Below are positions 6,489 to 14,387 of a stretch of DNA of 27,387 nt, piece after piece; position 1 is the stretch's first letter; every line of letters starts with the position of its first letter. The position numbers and the translations under genes were made by a program. The notes beneath the pieces were generated by a model that saw only the letters and a program-made list of their open reading frames with translations, did no database searches and was not told the DNA's origin. Source of the stretch: Clostridia bacterium (GTDB lineage: Bacteria; Bacillota_A; Clostridia; Oscillospirales; CAG-272); contig JAFQLG010000001.1 of the NCBI GenBank assembly GCA_017414605.1, positions 1 to 27,387 of the forward strand, written 5' to 3'.

Positions 6489-7883
6489 ATGCCCACAACT
6501 CCCATAATCCCCGAATTTATAACGGTGCATCTCGGGCCTCCCGATTCCGATGCACAAAACATCACCCTCCCCTTTGCCGACTACATAGCAAACGTTGCTT
6601 CCAGCGAGGTATATCCCACCTGGCCTGAAAGCGCTCTCCGCGCCAACGTTTATGCACAGATGTCCTTTGCGCTCAACCGCATTTACACCGAATACTACCG
6701 CTCCCGAGGCTATGATTTCGACATCACCAACTCCATAGCCATAGACCAATCCTTTGTAAACGGGCGCGATATTTTTGAAAACGTTCAGAATATCACGCGC
6801 GAGCTTTTGGGCGACTATATCGTTCGGCGCGGCTCGGTAGAACCTCTTTACGCGGCCTACTGTGACGGTATTGAGGTGACCTGCAACGGTCTTTCCCAAT
6901 GGGGCAGTCTTGATCTGGCAAATCAGGGGCTTTCCCCATATGAAATACTGCAATATTATTACGGCAACAATATTGACATAGTTAACAACGCTCCTATAGG
7001 CAACGTATCGGCAAGCGTTCCTACCTTCCCTCTCTCGCTTGGCAGCACGGGGGACGACGTGCGCACTCTGCAAATACGCCTCAACCGCATATCCGACAAT
7101 TTTTCCGCAATTCCAAAGATCAGTCCTCCCTTCGGCGTGTTCTCTTATGACACCGAGGAGGCTGTAAAGGAATTTCAGCGCGCCTTTGATCTCGCGCCGG
7201 ACGGCATTGTTGGAAGGTCTACCTGGTACACCATACAGAGAATATACAACAGCGTAAAGCGCCTCAACGACCTTAACTCCGAGGGCATAAGTCTTGAAGA
7301 AGTAACCAAGCAATTCCCCGAGGTATTAAGAGAGGGCGACCGCAACCTCGGAGTTACGAGCCTGCAATATTATCTTGACTACCTTTCTGCATTCTACAGT
7401 GACATTCCGCCAACAAGCATTGACGGGGTGTTTGGATCGGATACCACAAACGCCGTAAGAGCGGCACAGCGCACTTTCGGTCTTGAACCCGACGGCGTGG
7501 TAGGAGAGGAGACCTGGAACGCCATATACGATGCCTATCTCGGCATAGTTTCAACCATTCCCCTGCAATATATCGAGGGTAACACGGTTCCTTTTCCCGG
7601 CGTATTTTTGCGAGTTGGAGCCGAATCCGATTCGGTTAGATTATTGCAAGAATACCTGAACTATATCTCTATGTTTTATCCCGAGATCCCCTCTGTTTCT
7701 CCAACGGGATATTTTGGGTCCAGCACCAATGCCGCCGTTATAGCTTTCCAAAATCTTTATGGCTTGCCCGCAAGCGGAATAGTCGGCCCTGTGGTCTGGA
7801 ATCAGATAACCGGCCTATATAGCGACCTTTACAACGGCAACCGACTGAATGACGGACAATTCCCCGGCACGACCGGCGGCTGA
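6489..7883 (+). CDS. SpoIID-like domain protein with three peptidoglycan-binding repeats
   Basis: 464 residues without a signal peptide. Residues about 20-165 resemble a SpoIID/LytB domain: VASSEVYPTWPESALRANVY corresponds to the SpoIID catalytic-Glu helix (Glu40), and NGLSQWGS...LSPYEILQYYYG to its C-terminal signature. The Cys/His zinc site that follows in classical SpoIID is absent: there is no Cys or His between 71 and 95. Three PG_binding_1 repeats follow at about 183-252, 280-349 and 373-443, each ending in a motif like PDGIVGRSTWYTI. SpoIID is a lytic transglycosylase that trims peptidoglycan during engulfment. Here the activity is uncertain, and a role in spore envelope assembly is inferred. 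The ATG at 6489 has GGAGG upstream and lies one base behind the previous stop. Confidence 0.85.
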   Translation: MPTTPIIPEFITVHLGPPDSDAQNITLPFADYIANVASSEVYPTWPESALRANVYAQMSFALNRIYTEYYRSRGYDFDITNSIAIDQSFVNGRDIFENVQNITRELLGDYIVRRGSVEPLYAAYCDGIEVTCNGLSQWGSLDLANQGLSPYEILQYYYGNNIDIVNNAPIGNVSASVPTFPLSLGSTGDDVRTLQIRLNRISDNFSAIPKISPPFGVFSYDTEEAVKEFQRAFDLAPDGIVGRSTWYTIQRIYNSVKRLNDLNSEGISLEEVTKQFPEVLREGDRNLGVTSLQYYLDYLSAFYSDIPPTSIDGVFGSDTTNAVRAAQRTFGLEPDGVVGEETWNAIYDAYLGIVSTIPLQYIEGNTVPFPGVFLRVGAESDSVRLLQEYLNYISMFYPEIPSVSPTGYFGSSTNAAVIAFQNLYGLPASGIVGPVVWNQITGLYSDLYNGNRLNDGQFPGTTGG

Positions 7884-7896
7884 TATCGGAGGATAT

Positions 7897-8421
7897 ATGA
7901 ACAGCAACATTTTTGAACGCGAAGCCACAACTAACCTGCAAAGATACCTAAGACAGCTCTCTTATCACGATGAAGCTATAAATCCCGTTCCCATAGACGG
8001 GATATGGGATGCCGAAACCGAGCGCGCCCTTGTCGCCTTTCAAAAGCAAAACGGGCTCTCTCCCACAGGCCGCGTTGACCGCACCACGTGGGAGCTGCTC
8101 AAACGGCGCTATGAAGAATCCATAGCGCAAAACTCTCCGCCCGCAAAGCTTGAGATTTTTCCACGATTGCCCCTTGATTACGCGCTGAACGAGGGCGACA
8201 CAGGCTTTATTGTGGATGCGGTGCAATACGTACTCGGCGAGCTTGAACAGCTATACACCTTTGGCCCGTACACTCCCTCGGGAACCTATGATGAGCCTAC
8301 CGCCCGACTAGTCACACTTTTCCAGGATAAAAACGGAATTGCGCCAACGGGGCGCGTAAACCGCGAAACCTGGGATGCACTTGCCGTACAACACAATCTC
8401 TTGGCAAACAGATATCAATAA
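7897..8421 (+). CDS. Small protein with two peptidoglycan-binding (PG_binding_1) domains
   Basis: 174 residues made almost wholly of two PG_binding_1 domains, at about 8-70 (ending LSPTGRVDRTTWELL) and 93-165 (ending IAPTGRVNRETWDAL). There is no catalytic domain, signal peptide or membrane segment. The reading frame opens at 7849 inside the previous gene, but the ATG at 7897 follows GGAGG and starts 13 bases behind that gene's stop. It is the last gene of the three-gene unit and converges on the U32 peptidase gene. The repeats resemble those of the SpoIID-like neighbour, so the two proteins may bind the same glycan or each other's substrate. Confidence 0.88.
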   Translation: MNSNIFEREATTNLQRYLRQLSYHDEAINPVPIDGIWDAETERALVAFQKQNGLSPTGRVDRTTWELLKRRYEESIAQNSPPAKLEIFPRLPLDYALNEGDTGFIVDAVQYVLGELEQLYTFGPYTPSGTYDEPTARLVTLFQDKNGIAPTGRVNRETWDALAVQHNLLANRYQ

Positions 8422-8452
8422 AAAAGCCCGACCTCAATAAAATGAGGTCGGG
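8421..8452 (-). terminator. Terminator between convergent genes, strongest for the U32 peptidase
   Basis: A 10-bp perfect stem, CCCGACCTCA (8427-8436) with TGAGGTCGGG (8443-8452), and a 6-base loop. On the - strand it is followed by a run of T (8421-8425 and beyond). On the + strand the following bases are poor in T, so termination of the peptidoglycan-binding operon is weaker. Confidence 0.85.
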
Positions 8453-8457
8453 TAATC

Positions 8458-10509
8458 TTATATTCTTCTGACCTTGCAGTCAAGTGCCTGCCCTTTTTGG
8501 TAAGCCTTGATAACGCCGTCAACTTCATCTGCGCTTTCAACCGTAAAAATAAAGTGTCTGTTCACTATACCTGCGCGCTCAAGCTCGGAAAGCTTGTCCG
8601 ACATGCCCGTTGGCAAGCTGTTGTATACCACGTTCCGATGCTGCCACTCGCGCAATATCGAGAAGGTTACTCCGCGCCTGTCCGTCATCTTCGCTTGGTT
8701 TTCCGCGCATACCGCACATGCCTTTTTGTCGCCGTAAAGCTCTTTGATGGCACACTTTTCCAATGTCATCAGCGGTATTCTTCCATACACTATCGCCGAC
8801 TTTGAACCGCTAACGTCGCGCATCTGCGGCAGAGTCAGCTCGGGTGATAAAACGAAGCTGTCCACGCCCTGACCCTCAAAATAAGCCGCCGTTTGACCAT
8901 TGGCTACGTTGAATCTGAAATCTGCGATTATTTTCGTATCGGGAAAGCTACATTTCAACGTTTCCAACTGCCCGATATTTGCGGCAACTGCATATTTGGG
9001 CGATGCTTGCGCCGCCTTTTTCAAAAGCGACTGCATTTGATCCCATTCACCGTCAAGTATAACGGGAGGCATAAAGAAACCGTTTGCCACATCAAAGCAG
9101 TTCACGTATTGCTCCAATGGCAACAATATTGCATCGAAAAAGTCCTTTGCTCCCTCGGTTATCTGCTCTGCTCTGTAAAATCTCGCAATATTGGCCCTAT
9201 GCGGCATCATGTTGCATTTTGCAAAGTCTGCTTCTCCAATTTTCGCCTCGCTTACTTGGCTTATTTTTTCAAAAAGCTCCGCCGCTCCCTGCCTGCGCAG
9301 GGCGTTAAGTGCCGATATCGGCATCATCACGTTGCCATCAATATTTACATCCACGCTTGCTGCCTCAAAGGGAGTGTCGCCGAGCTTTGACATACAGCGC
9401 ACCACGGTATTCTTGTCAAGCGGCGCATTGATAGCCGCACTTGCAACGTCACCAAAAACAGTCACGCTTCTCTCCCCATGCGTCAGCATAAGACTTGCGG
9501 CTTGATCTGCCGAAAGCTTGACCGCCATATTGATGGGGACCTTTCTCGTTATCTTGTTAAACTTGGCAATATCGCGGGAAGCCTGCTTGTCGCTCTCGCT
9601 TCTGATGCCGAGCATTGAGCGGCCAACGGTCTTTGTGTAATATCCGTCGGTAAATCCACCGCGCGAAAACAGCTCCGCCAGCTCGCGCAGCTCCACTCCC
9701 GAGGCATCTCTGCCCTCATCAAGCAGTCTTCTCCAAACTCTAGTTACTCCGCCAACGTACTCGGGAGATTTCATTCTTCCCTCAATTTTGAGCGAGGCAA
9801 CTCCACTGTCTATTATTTCATTCACGTAAGATGCCAGCGACAGATCCTTTAGCGACAAGGGATATTTTTCACAGCTTTTATCTCCGCAGCCGTATGGCAG
9901 ACGACAGGGCTGAGCGCACAAGCCTCGGTTTCCGCTTCTTCCGCCCACCAAGGACGAGAACAGGCATTGACCTGAATGGCTGACACACAGCGCTCCATGC
10001 ACAAATATCTCTATCTCCATTCCGCTGTTGCGAACCATTTTGGCAATATCCTCGCGCGAAAGCTCTCGCGCGGGAACCACTCTTGAAAAGCCAAGCTCCA
10101 AAAGCTTTTCGACTCCCGCAGAATTATGCACGCTCATTTGCGTACTGGCGTGAAGCGCCATTTCGGGAAGTCTTTGTCTTAAAAGTCTTGCCGCACCGAC
10201 GTCGGAAACGATAAATGCGTCAACTCCCGCGATTGCAGATGCCTCTGCAGAGCGCAAAAGCTCATCAAGCTCGCGGTCGTATATCATGGTATTTATTGTC
10301 TGATAAACCTTGACACCGTATGTATGCGCCAGCTTGACAGCCTCACAAAGCTCTTGTGCATCAAAATTTTTGGCGTTAATGCGCGCGTTAAAAGCGGAGC
10401 CGCCGATATATATCGCATCGGCTCCGCCGTCTATTGCCGCCTTGAAAGCATCCATTGAGCCCGCGGGGCTCAAAAGCTCAGGCAGCTTTTTTGTTTTATT
10501 TGTCCCCAT
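8458..10509 (-). CDS. U32 family peptidase / 23S rRNA C2501 hydroxylation protein (RlhA type)
   Basis: 683 residues. The U32 core begins PELLSPAGSMDAFKAAIDGGADAIY, and the U32 signature region (167-205) includes FVHGALCVSHSGQC and GNRGLCAQPCR. Cys175, Cys182, Cys198 and Cys202 are the expected iron-sulfur ligands of this family. The long C-terminal part (about 330-683) fits the extended RlhA/YdcP-type members, which in E. coli make 5-hydroxycytidine in 23S rRNA. The older name collagenase-like protease is historical. I favour an RNA-modification role by family, not from direct evidence. The ATG at 10507-10509 overlaps the zapA stop by one base (TGATG), so translation is coupled. zapA next to a U32 gene is a recurring arrangement in Clostridia. 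Confidence 0.88.
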   Translation of the reverse strand: MGTNKTKKLPELLSPAGSMDAFKAAIDGGADAIYIGGSAFNARINAKNFDAQELCEAVKLAHTYGVKVYQTINTMIYDRELDELLRSAEASAIAGVDAFIVSDVGAARLLRQRLPEMALHASTQMSVHNSAGVEKLLELGFSRVVPARELSREDIAKMVRNSGMEIEIFVHGALCVSHSGQCLFSSLVGGRSGNRGLCAQPCRLPYGCGDKSCEKYPLSLKDLSLASYVNEIIDSGVASLKIEGRMKSPEYVGGVTRVWRRLLDEGRDASGVELRELAELFSRGGFTDGYYTKTVGRSMLGIRSESDKQASRDIAKFNKITRKVPINMAVKLSADQAASLMLTHGERSVTVFGDVASAAINAPLDKNTVVRCMSKLGDTPFEAASVDVNIDGNVMMPISALNALRRQGAAELFEKISQVSEAKIGEADFAKCNMMPHRANIARFYRAEQITEGAKDFFDAILLPLEQYVNCFDVANGFFMPPVILDGEWDQMQSLLKKAAQASPKYAVAANIGQLETLKCSFPDTKIIADFRFNVANGQTAAYFEGQGVDSFVLSPELTLPQMRDVSGSKSAIVYGRIPLMTLEKCAIKELYGDKKACAVCAENQAKMTDRRGVTFSILREWQHRNVVYNSLPTGMSDKLSELERAGIVNRHFIFTVESADEVDGVIKAYQKGQALDCKVRRI

Positions 10510-11036
10510 CAGATGTCGCTGAAGGTAAGAAGGTCGAACATGGAGCCAACGCGACTTCTCGAGTTGTCCTTCTTGGGCTCTTCTGCGGGCTTTTCCTCGG
10601 ATTGAACATCATCTATTGTAAGCTGCTCAACCGTTTCAAGCTCCTCTGCGGGAATGGTGTTGTTCTTTTTTGCATTTTCAATAATAGCGCGCAATTTAGC
10701 ATTCTCTGCAATAAGATCTGCCTTTTCCGATTCAAGCTTGAGGTTTATGGACTGCGCGCGGTCACAGCTATCCTTTGCGCTCTTCGTTGCTTCACTTTCT
10801 GCCGCAAGCTGCTCGCGCAGAGCCTCTACCTCTGCCTTTGCTTCCATTTTGTCAGCGCAGAGATCAAGTGCAATAAGCAATGCCGCCTGCGTTTTGGGGC
10901 ACTGAGGGCTCTTGAGCAAAATCTCTCTCATTCTTCTGTCGATAATGCCAACTATTCTTTCGATCTGCTCTCTGTTGCCGTCCGCAATAACGTTAAGCGT
11001 AACGTCCGCTATGGATATTGTGTACTTTTCCTTCAT
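10509..11036 (-). CDS. zapA: Cell division protein ZapA
   Basis: 175 residues. The N-terminal 90 residues are the ZapA domain (KYTISIADVTLNVIADGNREQIERIVGIIDRRM), which dimerises and bundles FtsZ filaments in the division ring. After it come a long coiled coil (about 65-125, rich in Glu, Lys and Ala heptads), an acidic linker and a short C-terminal SRSRVGSMFDLLTF segment. It is longer than the roughly 85-110 residues of B. subtilis or E. coli ZapA, as is common in Clostridia. The ATG at 11034-11036 has GGAGGT upstream. Co-transcribed with the U32 gene. Confidence 0.9.
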   Translation of the reverse strand: MKEKYTISIADVTLNVIADGNREQIERIVGIIDRRMREILLKSPQCPKTQAALLIALDLCADKMEAKAEVEALREQLAAESEATKSAKDSCDRAQSINLKLESEKADLIAENAKLRAIIENAKKNNTIPAEELETVEQLTIDDVQSEEKPAEEPKKDNSRSRVGSMFDLLTFSDI

Positions 11037-11081
11037 AATACCTCCGATTTATGTATCGCTACAATAAATTTCAAAATTTAC

Positions 11082-11110
11082 TTGAATTTGGGGCACGCGT
11101 GTTGTATAAT
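11082..11110 (+). promoter_or_regulatory. Sigma-A-type promoter for the Sel1-repeat gene
   Basis: -35 TTGAAT (11082-11087), 17-base spacer, -10 TATAAT (11105-11110). It leaves a leader of about 180 bases before the ATG at 11297. The spacer contains the 8-bp palindrome CACGCGTG. Confidence 0.7.
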
Positions 11111-11120
11111 TAAATAAAGC

Positions 11121-11174
11121 ACCCCTGTTCATATATATTATAATACATATTTCGCAAAAATTAAAGGGGTTTTT
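11121..11174 (+). promoter_or_regulatory. Possible attenuator hairpin in the Sel1-gene leader
   Basis: ACCCCT (11121-11126) can pair with AGGGGT (11165-11170), which is followed by TTTT (11171-11174). The 38-base loop is AT-rich. It lies between the promoter and the gene and has the form of a weak intrinsic terminator. The rest of the leader to 11296 shows no riboswitch that I recognise. Confidence 0.35.
11137..11165 (-). promoter_or_regulatory. Weak candidate promoter for zapA-U32
   Basis: On the - strand, -10 TATAAT (11137-11142) with a poor -35, TTTAAT (11160-11165), 17 bases away. It is the best -10 I find upstream of zapA and gives a leader of about 95 bases. It overlaps the transcribed leader of the divergent Sel1 gene. 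Confidence 0.35.
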
Positions 11175-11296
11175 CAAATTTTCTTTGGAAAGTACGCCAT
11201 TTTGCATTGTTGGTGACACGTTATGTTGCCCAAAAGACATAAAATCGGCTTATATGCCAAAGCTCGCACATCAAATACGTAAAACGGAGTATTAAA

Positions 11297-13795
11297 ATGC
11301 TTGACAAAAATTCTCTTGATATAGCCGGTTCCGTTATGGACGAGCAAGCTGACAAAGATCTCAATGAGCTCGCCACAGAGCCTCGGCTCGACCTCGGCCA
11401 GCTTGAAAACGATTCTGTTTCCTCCCTTTCTCCCGCGCCAAATCAGCAAAACGATGACGGCGAAGACATTGAGGAGGGTGAGGGCGCGCTTGACCTGAGC
11501 AGTCTTTCTCTCCCCGATGAAGCTCCCGATACGGCAGAGGACGAGGCGGAGCGCGAAAAGACAGATGCCGAGGCCCTGTACCATGACACCGTTTCGCTTA
11601 TGAAAACGGGCAAGACCGACCTTTCCACCGGCGTAAAGCTATTACTGCAGGCCGCTCAGGGCGGCTATGCTCCCGCATGGCTGCATCTCGGCCAGATATA
11701 TTCCAACAAAAAATACGCGCTTTACAATCCCGCTCTCGCATTTGACTGCTATTGCGGCGCCGCAGACCTCGGCCTTGCGGACGGACATTACAATAAGGGC
11801 TTGTGCTACAGCACGGGATTTGGCTGCGAAAAGGATGAGCTTTTCGCCATTCAGAGCTTTGCGCGAGGCGCCGAAGTCTTTGATCCAAACTGTATTTGCG
11901 CTATGGCTATGTGCTATGAATTCGGGCAGGGCTGCGACGTAAATTACGAATACGCCTTTAACCTATATGAAAAGGGCATGGAGCTTGGCCACGCAGGCTG
12001 CGCAAACAATCTTGGCGGTTGTTATCTGTACGGACACGGCGTTGAGCAAGACAAAGCGCGTGCCGTTGAAATATTCAAAAAAGCTTGCGAGCTTGGCAGC
12101 ACAAACGCAAAATGCCGCCTCGGTCTTTGCTATCTTTCCGGCGACGGCTGTGAGCAAAATGAATCTGCGGCTTTTGAATGCTTCAAGAGCGCCGCAGAGC
12201 AGAATAATTCCATAGCTCTTTTCAATCTCGCCTCATGCTATGACACGGGTGTTGGAACCGAGCAGAACTTCCGCCTTGCATTCAAATACTACAATAAGGC
12301 GGCATCGCAGGGTCATGCCGCGGCACAGTATATGGCGGGCAAGATGAGTATGGACGGCAGAGGCACCAAAAGAGATGCCGCCACCGCATACAGAATGTTC
12401 TCATCCGCCGCGCGTTGCGGCTATGCTCCCGCAGAATACGAGCTGGCAAACTGCTTCTTTGAGGGAGCGGGCGCCGTTCGCAACAGAGCAAACGCATATA
12501 GTCATTATCTGGCATCTTTCGAGGCTCAGGGTGAAAACGCCGCAGACGCGGCCTACAGATTGGGCCTTTGCCACCTCAAAGGGCTTGGCACACAGCAAAA
12601 TAAGTCGGCCGCAGTTGAGTGGTTTACAAGAGGCACCGATCTCGGTTCCCCCAACGCGACCTATATGCTTGCAGAATGCCTTCATTACGGCGTTGGCACA
12701 GAGGTTGACGATGACAGAGCCTTTGCTCTCTATTCCGAAGCGGCGCAAACCGCGCTCACCGATCCTATGTCGGTTAAGAGCTACGCAAGTCTGTTTCTCT
12801 CCATAGCACAGTGTTATGAGCGAGGCACGGGCGCGCACAAGGACGCCGCAAAGGCTATTGCCGCATACAAGCAAGCAGGCGAGCTTGGCGACTACGAGGC
12901 CCTTTATCGCACGGGCCGCGCAATACTTGCAGGCGTTGGAATGAGATCGGAATATCCTGCTGCAAGAACTCATTTTTTACGCGCGGCGCGCCACGCGTAT
13001 ATGCCCGCTATGCTGATGATGGGCAAATTCTCTGAGCAAGGCTTGGGGGTTCCAAAAAGTCTTGATGATGCGAAAAGCTGGTATTACAAAGCGGTAACCG
13101 CTAATAATGAGCCCCAGATGTCGATCTACGATTTCCCCGAAAGATTTTACGAGGGAATGACCTTGTACCGTGAAGCTAAAAACGAGGCACAATACCGCTA
13201 CGGTATGATGATAGCCCGCAGCGGAGAGCCCGACGACCGCTTGCGCGCATTTGAATATATTTCTCTTTCCGCCGCAAACGGCTATACGCCCGCAAAAATA
13301 GAAATAACCAAGATACATATAAGCGGCGGTGACCTCAAAGCATATTACGAAAGCCCCTTCTCGCGAGAGGACGCCACCTTTGACGGCGGTCACAATTCCC
13401 CCTCGGCAAAGGACCTGGCTATTGCCATGTATAAATTGGGCGATGCCTTTTTTGAAGGAAACGGACTACTCAAAAAGAATGAAGCCGCAAGCGCGAGCTG
13501 TTATAGGTCAGCGGCAGAGCTGGGTATGATAGACGCCTGCTATAGCTATGGCTGGTGCCTGCGCCACGGCGTTGGAACAGAGGAAAACGATGCAGAAGCG
13601 GTTAAATGGCTCAAGCTTGCCGCCGATAAGGGTAATGCAGGCGCAGCTTATAGCTATGGACTTTGCTGTGAAGAGGGGGCCGGTACAGGTATAAAGAATA
13701 AGCGCGAGGCTATGTATTATTACAGAATCGCCGCCGCATCCGGTCATGCCAAGGCGGCAGAGCGTTACGTTTTACTTTCATCAAGGGCAGAATAA
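11297..13795 (+). CDS. Large Sel1-like repeat protein
   Basis: 832 residues. There is no signal peptide or membrane segment. Residues 1-95 are acidic and probably disordered. From about residue 95 to the end runs an array of roughly 17-18 Sel1-like repeats of about 36 residues, such as ANNLGGCYLYGHGVEQDKA and KCRLGLCYLSGDGCEQNES. One longer non-repeat insertion lies near 625-720, before the last three repeats. Sel1 repeats form alpha-alpha solenoids that scaffold protein complexes; no enzymatic domain is seen. Repeats 2-6 are rich in Cys at the GxCY position. The ATG at 11297 has ACGGAG ten bases upstream. Transcribed alone from 11082-11110, with no clear terminator behind it. Function unknown. 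Confidence 0.9.
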   Translation: MLDKNSLDIAGSVMDEQADKDLNELATEPRLDLGQLENDSVSSLSPAPNQQNDDGEDIEEGEGALDLSSLSLPDEAPDTAEDEAEREKTDAEALYHDTVSLMKTGKTDLSTGVKLLLQAAQGGYAPAWLHLGQIYSNKKYALYNPALAFDCYCGAADLGLADGHYNKGLCYSTGFGCEKDELFAIQSFARGAEVFDPNCICAMAMCYEFGQGCDVNYEYAFNLYEKGMELGHAGCANNLGGCYLYGHGVEQDKARAVEIFKKACELGSTNAKCRLGLCYLSGDGCEQNESAAFECFKSAAEQNNSIALFNLASCYDTGVGTEQNFRLAFKYYNKAASQGHAAAQYMAGKMSMDGRGTKRDAATAYRMFSSAARCGYAPAEYELANCFFEGAGAVRNRANAYSHYLASFEAQGENAADAAYRLGLCHLKGLGTQQNKSAAVEWFTRGTDLGSPNATYMLAECLHYGVGTEVDDDRAFALYSEAAQTALTDPMSVKSYASLFLSIAQCYERGTGAHKDAAKAIAAYKQAGELGDYEALYRTGRAILAGVGMRSEYPAARTHFLRAARHAYMPAMLMMGKFSEQGLGVPKSLDDAKSWYYKAVTANNEPQMSIYDFPERFYEGMTLYREAKNEAQYRYGMMIARSGEPDDRLRAFEYISLSAANGYTPAKIEITKIHISGGDLKAYYESPFSREDATFDGGHNSPSAKDLAIAMYKLGDAFFEGNGLLKKNEAASASCYRSAAELGMIDACYSYGWCLRHGVGTEENDAEAVKWLKLAADKGNAGAAYSYGLCCEEGAGTGIKNKREAMYYYRIAAASGHAKAAERYVLLSSRAE

Positions 13796-13817
13796 TTTGC
13801 AAAATTTGGATTTTTGC

Positions 13818-13846
13818 TTGACTTCTTTGGACATTGAGTGTATAAT
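13818..13846 (+). promoter_or_regulatory. Sigma-A-type promoter for marR
   Basis: -35 TTGACT (13818-13823), 17-base spacer and -10 TATAAT (13841-13846). The predicted start is near 13853, at the left edge of the palindrome at 13857-13870. Confidence 0.85.
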
Positions 13847-13856
13847 GATACGTGAA

Positions 13857-13870
13857 GTTGACGCGTCAAC
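13857..13870. promoter_or_regulatory. Probable MarR operator
   Basis: GTTGACGCGTCAAC is a perfect 14-bp palindrome, starting ten bases behind the -10 element and ending 24 bases before the marR ATG. TTG-N6-CAA half sites are typical for MarR/OhrR-family operators. The position over the transcription start fits negative autoregulation. Confidence 0.65.
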
Positions 13871-13894
13871 GTTTGAATTTTGAGAGGAACGACA

Positions 13895-14347
13895 ATGGTA
13901 CAAAGATTTGAACAATTCTCATATGCCATATCAAGCATATACAGACATATACTCAAGCTTGAAAAAGAAGAAATGGAAAAATGCGGATATCGCGGCTCCT
14001 ATGCCCTTTATCTTTCCGTTATGTCAAGATACCCTCTTGGCATAACCGCAACCAGACTCGGCGAACTTTGCGACAGAGATAAGGCGGGCATTTCCCGCGT
14101 CATCAACGAAATGGAGCAAAAGGGTCTTGTGCGCCGCGAATGCTACAAGGACAACTTCTATCGAGCAAAGTTGATATTGACCCCCGAGGGCAAAAAAGCT
14201 GCACTTTTCGTGCGTCAGCGCGCCGAGATAGCGGTTGCCGAGGCGGGAAAGGGCCTGTCAGACGAAGACCGAAGGGTTCTTTACGCATGTCTTGAAACCA
14301 TTGAAGCTAATCTGCGACAGATATGCGATGACGGCATTGGCAAATAA
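13895..14347 (+). CDS. MarR family transcriptional regulator
   Basis: 150 residues, the normal MarR length. The winged helix is clear: YPLGITATRLGELCDRDKAGISRVINEMEQKGLVRRE is the helix-turn-helix, followed by the wing YRAKLILTPEGKK, with dimerisation helices at both ends. MarR proteins repress their own gene and neighbouring efflux or stress genes and release DNA on binding a ligand or on oxidation. The ATG at 13895 follows AGAGGAA; the in-frame TTG at 13880 lies too close to the promoter and overlaps the ribosome site. No target gene shares its transcript, because a terminator follows directly. Its ligand is unknown. Confidence 0.93.
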   Translation: MVQRFEQFSYAISSIYRHILKLEKEEMEKCGYRGSYALYLSVMSRYPLGITATRLGELCDRDKAGISRVINEMEQKGLVRRECYKDNFYRAKLILTPEGKKAALFVRQRAEIAVAEAGKGLSDEDRRVLYACLETIEANLRQICDDGIGK

Positions 14348-14350
14348 GAA

Positions 14351-14383
14351 AAAAAGACCTGCACGGTTGTGCAGGCCTTTTTT
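14351..14383. terminator. Bidirectional terminator between marR and sdaA
   Basis: CCTGCAC (14358-14364) pairs with GTGCAGG (14369-14375) around a GGTT loop. It is flanked by A-runs on the left and T-runs on the right, so it works on both strands. It is 10 bases from the marR stop and just behind the sdaA stop. Confidence 0.88.
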
Positions 14384-14387
14384 ATTG

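Noticed and set aside
6438..7313. 291-codon open frame on the - strand
   Set aside because: Antisense to the SpoIID-like gene; the + frame has domain signatures, a strong ribosome site and operon spacing, while the - frame has no known motif.
11121..11296. Known riboswitch in the Sel1-gene leader
   Set aside because: No core motif of the TPP, SAM, FMN, cobalamin, glycine, c-di-GMP or T-box classes is visible; kept only as an unassigned leader.
11297..13795. Tandem DNA repeats or CRISPR-like array in the Sel1 gene
   Set aside because: The repetition is at protein level with a period near 36 residues; the DNA repeats are too diverged and there are no constant repeats with unique spacers.
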